From Chitinophagaceae bacterium (lineage in GTDB: Bacteria > Bacteroidota > Bacteroidia > Chitinophagales > Chitinophagaceae), in the NCBI GenBank assembly GCA_016699815.1, contig CP065012.1:2705001-2769000 (forward strand): a stretch of 64,000 bases of DNA, given 5' to 3'. The notes beneath the pieces are model-generated. The model ran no database searches, was not told where the DNA came from, and saw only the letters and a program-made list of their open reading frames with translations. How positions within the stretch are numbered: position 1 is the first letter of the stretch; each line of letters starts with the position of its first letter. The translations under genes were made by a program, and so were the position numbers. Below are positions 61,102-64,000 of this stretch, in pieces.

Positions 61102-64000
61102 TGAATCAACATCTTCAATCCATATTAAATTCTATCCAACAATCAGAACATCTGACTGAGGAAGAAAAAAATACTTTATTGAAAGCGGTAAAGGATACAG
61201 ACAAAGAAATAGCCATTACTGAATTCAAATTAGATCGTACCGAAAAAGTAAAGCGAACTACTGCCATTCTTTTGGAAGAAACCATTGCTGAATTAGAGCA
61301 AAAGAGAAAAGATGTGGAAGCACAAAACCGTGATTTGGAAATTGAAGCGGCATTGGAAAAAGTGCGGAGCCGTTCTCTTGCCATGCAAAAGAGTGATGAA
61401 CTTGCTGCTCTCTCTCTTGAATTGGTAAAGCAGGTGCAGGCGCTGGGTGTGGCCACCTGGTTTTGCGCATTTAATATTTATGGAGAAAATGATTCATTAG
61501 AATGGGGCAGCAATGGCCAGGGAACATTTGAAAAATATGTAACGCCGAGAGAAGGTGTTTTTCTTCGCTATTATGAAGCCGGGCAGAGAGGAGAAACATT
61601 ACTCATCAATGAAATTGGCGAAGATGAATGTCCCACACATTATGAATATTTATGCAGCCTGCCTGGTGTCGGTGATCAATTACTTCAGATGAAAGCAGCC
61701 GGTATCCCTTTCCCTGCCTCACAAATAGACCATGTTGCTTTTCACAAGTACGGGTATTTAATATTTATTACTTACAAACCGGTACCCGAAGCTCATGATA
61801 TTTTCAAACGCTTTGCAAAAGTATTTGAACAGACTTATACAAGATTTCTTGATTTACAAAAAGCAGAAGCACAGGCAAGAGAAGCGCAAATAGAAACCTC
61901 ATTAGAAAGAGTGCGCAGTCGCAGCATGGCTATGCACAAAAGTGATGAACTGAAAGAAGTGATTCGGTTGGTGCTGGAGCAATTTGTTCATTTGAAAATA
62001 AATGCAGAGCATGCCGGTTTTTATATTGATTACAAAGCCCATGATGATATGCACATCTGGCTGGCTGACCCTAACCTGGAACCATTCTTTGCAGTCATTC
62101 CCTATTTTGATACACCTACCTGGAATAGTTTTCTTGAAGCCAAAACAAGAGGAACAACCTTTCATCCCGATCTTTTGGATTTTGAAGAAAAAAATAAATT
62201 CTATCATTCCCTTTTTCAGTTATTCACAATACCTGAAGAAGCAAAGCAATTTTATATGCAATGCAAAGGACTTGCGGTTTCCACGGTTATGTTAGATAAT
62301 GTTGGCCTTTACATTGAGAATTTTGATGCAATACCTTTTTCAGAAGAAGAGAATAAAATACTAATGCGTTTCGGAAAAGTATTTCAACAAACCTATACCC
62401 GCTTTCTCGATCTCCAAAAAGCAGAAGCGCAGGCAAGAGAAGCGCAGATAGAAGCAGCCTTGGAAAGGGTGAGAAGCAGAACAATGGCAATGCATAAAAG
62501 TGATGAATTGCTTCCGACTGCTGATCTCTTATTCGACCAATTAAAACAATTAGGTGCAGAACTGCAAGGTGTAGCTTTTGCTATCTGTGATAAAAACAAC
62601 ACTATGGTTCAAAAATGGACCAGTATTGGTATTTTCTCTCATCCATATAATATTGAACCGGGTGAACAACGCATGTATGAAGCATGGAAAATCCAGGCAG
62701 GGCTTTATGAAGAAATTTATGAAGGGGAAAAACAAAAAAAATACTATGAATCTTTTATGGAGATACCTGCTTTTAGGCAAGGTCTTCAAAAACTGATAGA
62801 CAGCGGGCAGCCTATGCCCACATGGCAAAAAAATCATGCCGTTACTTTTAAATACGGCTACCTGCTTATTATTACAACCAAACCATTTACTGAAACACAG
62901 ATATTCCTTCGATTTGGAAAAGTTTTTGAACAGACCTATACCCGTTTTCTTGATTTGCAAAAAGCAGAAGCGCAGGCAAGGGAAGCAAAGATTGAAACAG
63001 CGTTGGAAAGAGTAAGAAGCAGAACACTGGCCATGCAGAAATCCGATGAACTGGCAGAAACAGCTGCCGTACTTTTTCAACAACTCATCCTGCTTGGTAT
63101 CGAACCAAATCGTTTGTATATATGCATTGCACAAAACGAAAATGGAGATGTTGAATTTTGGATTACAGATGAAGACGGCAGCAAAGTAAGTATGGCTTAT
63201 GAAGATAACCTCAACAATAATTCTTCATTTAAAAAAATGTTTGCCGGTTGGAAGAAGCAGCAAAAATCTTTGGTCATTGACATGAAAGGTGAAGAACTAC
63301 AGGAATATTTTAAATACCTCAACAGCATTCATGTTCCTTTCAAAGGTGGAATGGCACAACAAAGAAGATTGCAATACATCGCTTATTTCAACAAAGGATT
63401 TATTGGTATGGCTTCGCCGGATGAACAACCGGAAGATACTTTGCAATTACTCGAACGGTTCGCCGGTGTTTTCAACCTCACTTTTACACGATTCAATGAC
63501 CTGAAAGTGGCGGAAACACATGCATTGCAGGCCGAACAGGATTTAATTGAAATAAAAGCTGCAAGAAAAAAAGCAGAAGAAGCGCTAACAGAATTGCAGG
63601 CCACACAAAAACAACTCATCCAATCCGAAAAAATGGCTTCCCTCGGTGAACTCACCGCCGGCATTGCACACGAAATTCAAAACCCGTTGAACTTTGTAAA
63701 TAATTTTTCTGAAGTAAGTACAGAACTCATTGATGAAATGAAAGAAGAATTGGCAAAAGGCAATGAGCAATTGGCAACCGAAATTGCAGATGATTTAAAA
63801 CAAAATTTAGAAAAAATAAATCATCACGGCAAACGGGCCGGTGAAATTGTAAAAGGAATGTTGCAGCATTCACGAACAAGCACCGGGCAAAAAGAACTGA
63901 CAGATATTAATGCGCTGGCTGATGAATATTTAAGACTGGCTTATCATGGCTTAAGAGCTAAGGACAAAACATTTAATGCAGCAACCAAAACCGGATATGA
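61101..64000 (+). CDS. Large soluble sensor histidine kinase with four repeated modules, 3' end missing
   Basis: Open from ATG 61101 through the right edge: 966 residues seen. No transmembrane segment, so cytoplasmic. A coiled-coil start is followed by four modules of ~181-186 residues, each opening with a helix of type LERVRSRSMAMHKSDEL (residues 85, 268, 454, 635). Each then has a ~130-residue GAF-like alpha/beta domain, and the first three close with FGKVFEQTYTRFLDLQKAEAQ. After the fourth comes a coiled coil and the HisKA domain with phospho-acceptor H857 in GELTAGIAHEIQNPLNFV. The HATPase domain, and any receiver, lie beyond the window. With the FIST genes upstream it forms the output end of the locus (inference). 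Confidence 0.88.
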   Translation, partial: MNQHLQSILNSIQQSEHLTEEEKNTLLKAVKDTDKEIAITEFKLDRTEKVKRTTAILLEETIAELEQKRKDVEAQNRDLEIEAALEKVRSRSLAMQKSDELAALSLELVKQVQALGVATWFCAFNIYGENDSLEWGSNGQGTFEKYVTPREGVFLRYYEAGQRGETLLINEIGEDECPTHYEYLCSLPGVGDQLLQMKAAGIPFPASQIDHVAFHKYGYLIFITYKPVPEAHDIFKRFAKVFEQTYTRFLDLQKAEAQAREAQIETSLERVRSRSMAMHKSDELKEVIRLVLEQFVHLKINAEHAGFYIDYKAHDDMHIWLADPNLEPFFAVIPYFDTPTWNSFLEAKTRGTTFHPDLLDFEEKNKFYHSLFQLFTIPEEAKQFYMQCKGLAVSTVMLDNVGLYIENFDAIPFSEEENKILMRFGKVFQQTYTRFLDLQKAEAQAREAQIEAALERVRSRTMAMHKSDELLPTADLLFDQLKQLGAELQGVAFAICDKNNTMVQKWTSIGIFSHPYNIEPGEQRMYEAWKIQAGLYEEIYEGEKQKKYYESFMEIPAFRQGLQKLIDSGQPMPTWQKNHAVTFKYGYLLIITTKPFTETQIFLRFGKVFEQTYTRFLDLQKAEAQAREAKIETALERVRSRTLAMQKSDELAETAAVLFQQLILLGIEPNRLYICIAQNENGDVEFWITDEDGSKVSMAYEDNLNNNSSFKKMFAGWKKQQKSLVIDMKGEELQEYFKYLNSIHVPFKGGMAQQRRLQYIAYFNKGFIGMASPDEQPEDTLQLLERFAGVFNLTFTRFNDLKVAETHALQAEQDLIEIKAARKKAEEALTELQATQKQLIQSEKMASLGELTAGIAHEIQNPLNFVNNFSEVSTELIDEMKEELAKGNEQLATEIADDLKQNLEKINHHGKRAGEIVKGMLQHSRTSTGQKELTDINALADEYLRLAYHGLRAKDKTFNAATKTGY

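Noticed and set aside
61115..63770. Several minus-strand open frames at the right end
   Set aside because: Antisense shadows of the repetitive helical linkers of the large kinase, whose plus-strand frame is open for 966 codons.

Overview
The window looks like a chromosomal segment of a Bacteroidota bacterium, most likely close to the Chitinophagaceae (inference from gene content; no rRNA is present to confirm it). Pointers are a type IX secretion (CHU_C / gliding-associated) C-terminal domain, DUF4230, DUF4836 and DUF3108 family proteins, a short NuoG, a stand-alone ExbB/ExbD/ExbD/TonB set, TAnnTTTG-type -7 promoter boxes, A+T-rich spacers, and almost no Shine-Dalgarno sequences.

Layout. 1-6100: end of a secreted repeat protein, a MmcQ/YjbR protein, a DUF4230 protein, a two-component locus (one response regulator on the minus strand; a 7-TM protein, a HisKA_3 kinase and a second NarL-type regulator on the plus strand) and ruvC. 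6150-11900: a flippase-like membrane protein with a DUF3108 exported protein, an MBL hydrolase with a UMF1-type MFS transporter, and two pseudouridine synthases. 11950-15820: glpD-glpK-glpF glycerol operon on the minus strand. 15960-24550: Spy-like protein, rlmN, a thiolase, a small ABC transporter, a DUF4836 lipoprotein, hisS and a low-molecular-weight phosphatase. 24828-27832: small membrane protein, PstS-like lipoprotein and TPR protein. 27952-42420: a complete 14-gene nuoA-N operon with two unrelated passengers (a VOC protein between nuoE and nuoF, an exported protein between nuoJ and nuoK). 42456-49583: MacB-like permease, exbB-exbD-exbD-tonB, a second tonB paralogue, and mnmE.

49781-64000 is the accessory and most interesting part. 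Five full-length FIST-domain proteins and the stub of a sixth lie in the same direction and lead into a very large soluble sensor histidine kinase with a four-fold repeated sensor/linker module; the kinase runs off the right edge. The array is interleaved with a RAYT/IS200-like system: one intact transposase, one with a single-base frameshift and two 3'-end remnants, with two families of palindromic repeats, one on the 5' side (REP-L) and one on the 3' side (REP-R) of the transposase. REP-L copies also sit directly upstream of FIST start codons. In addition, arrays of a 7-bp repeat (consensus GTGAATK) follow FIST stop codons in direct orientation and precede the next start codons in inverted orientation. 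In one case they enclose a four-helix-bundle (S23/IVP-like) gene, in another the decayed remnant of one. The region reads as a FIST-kinase signalling locus that has grown by repeated duplication and has been colonised and partly reshaped by short repeats.
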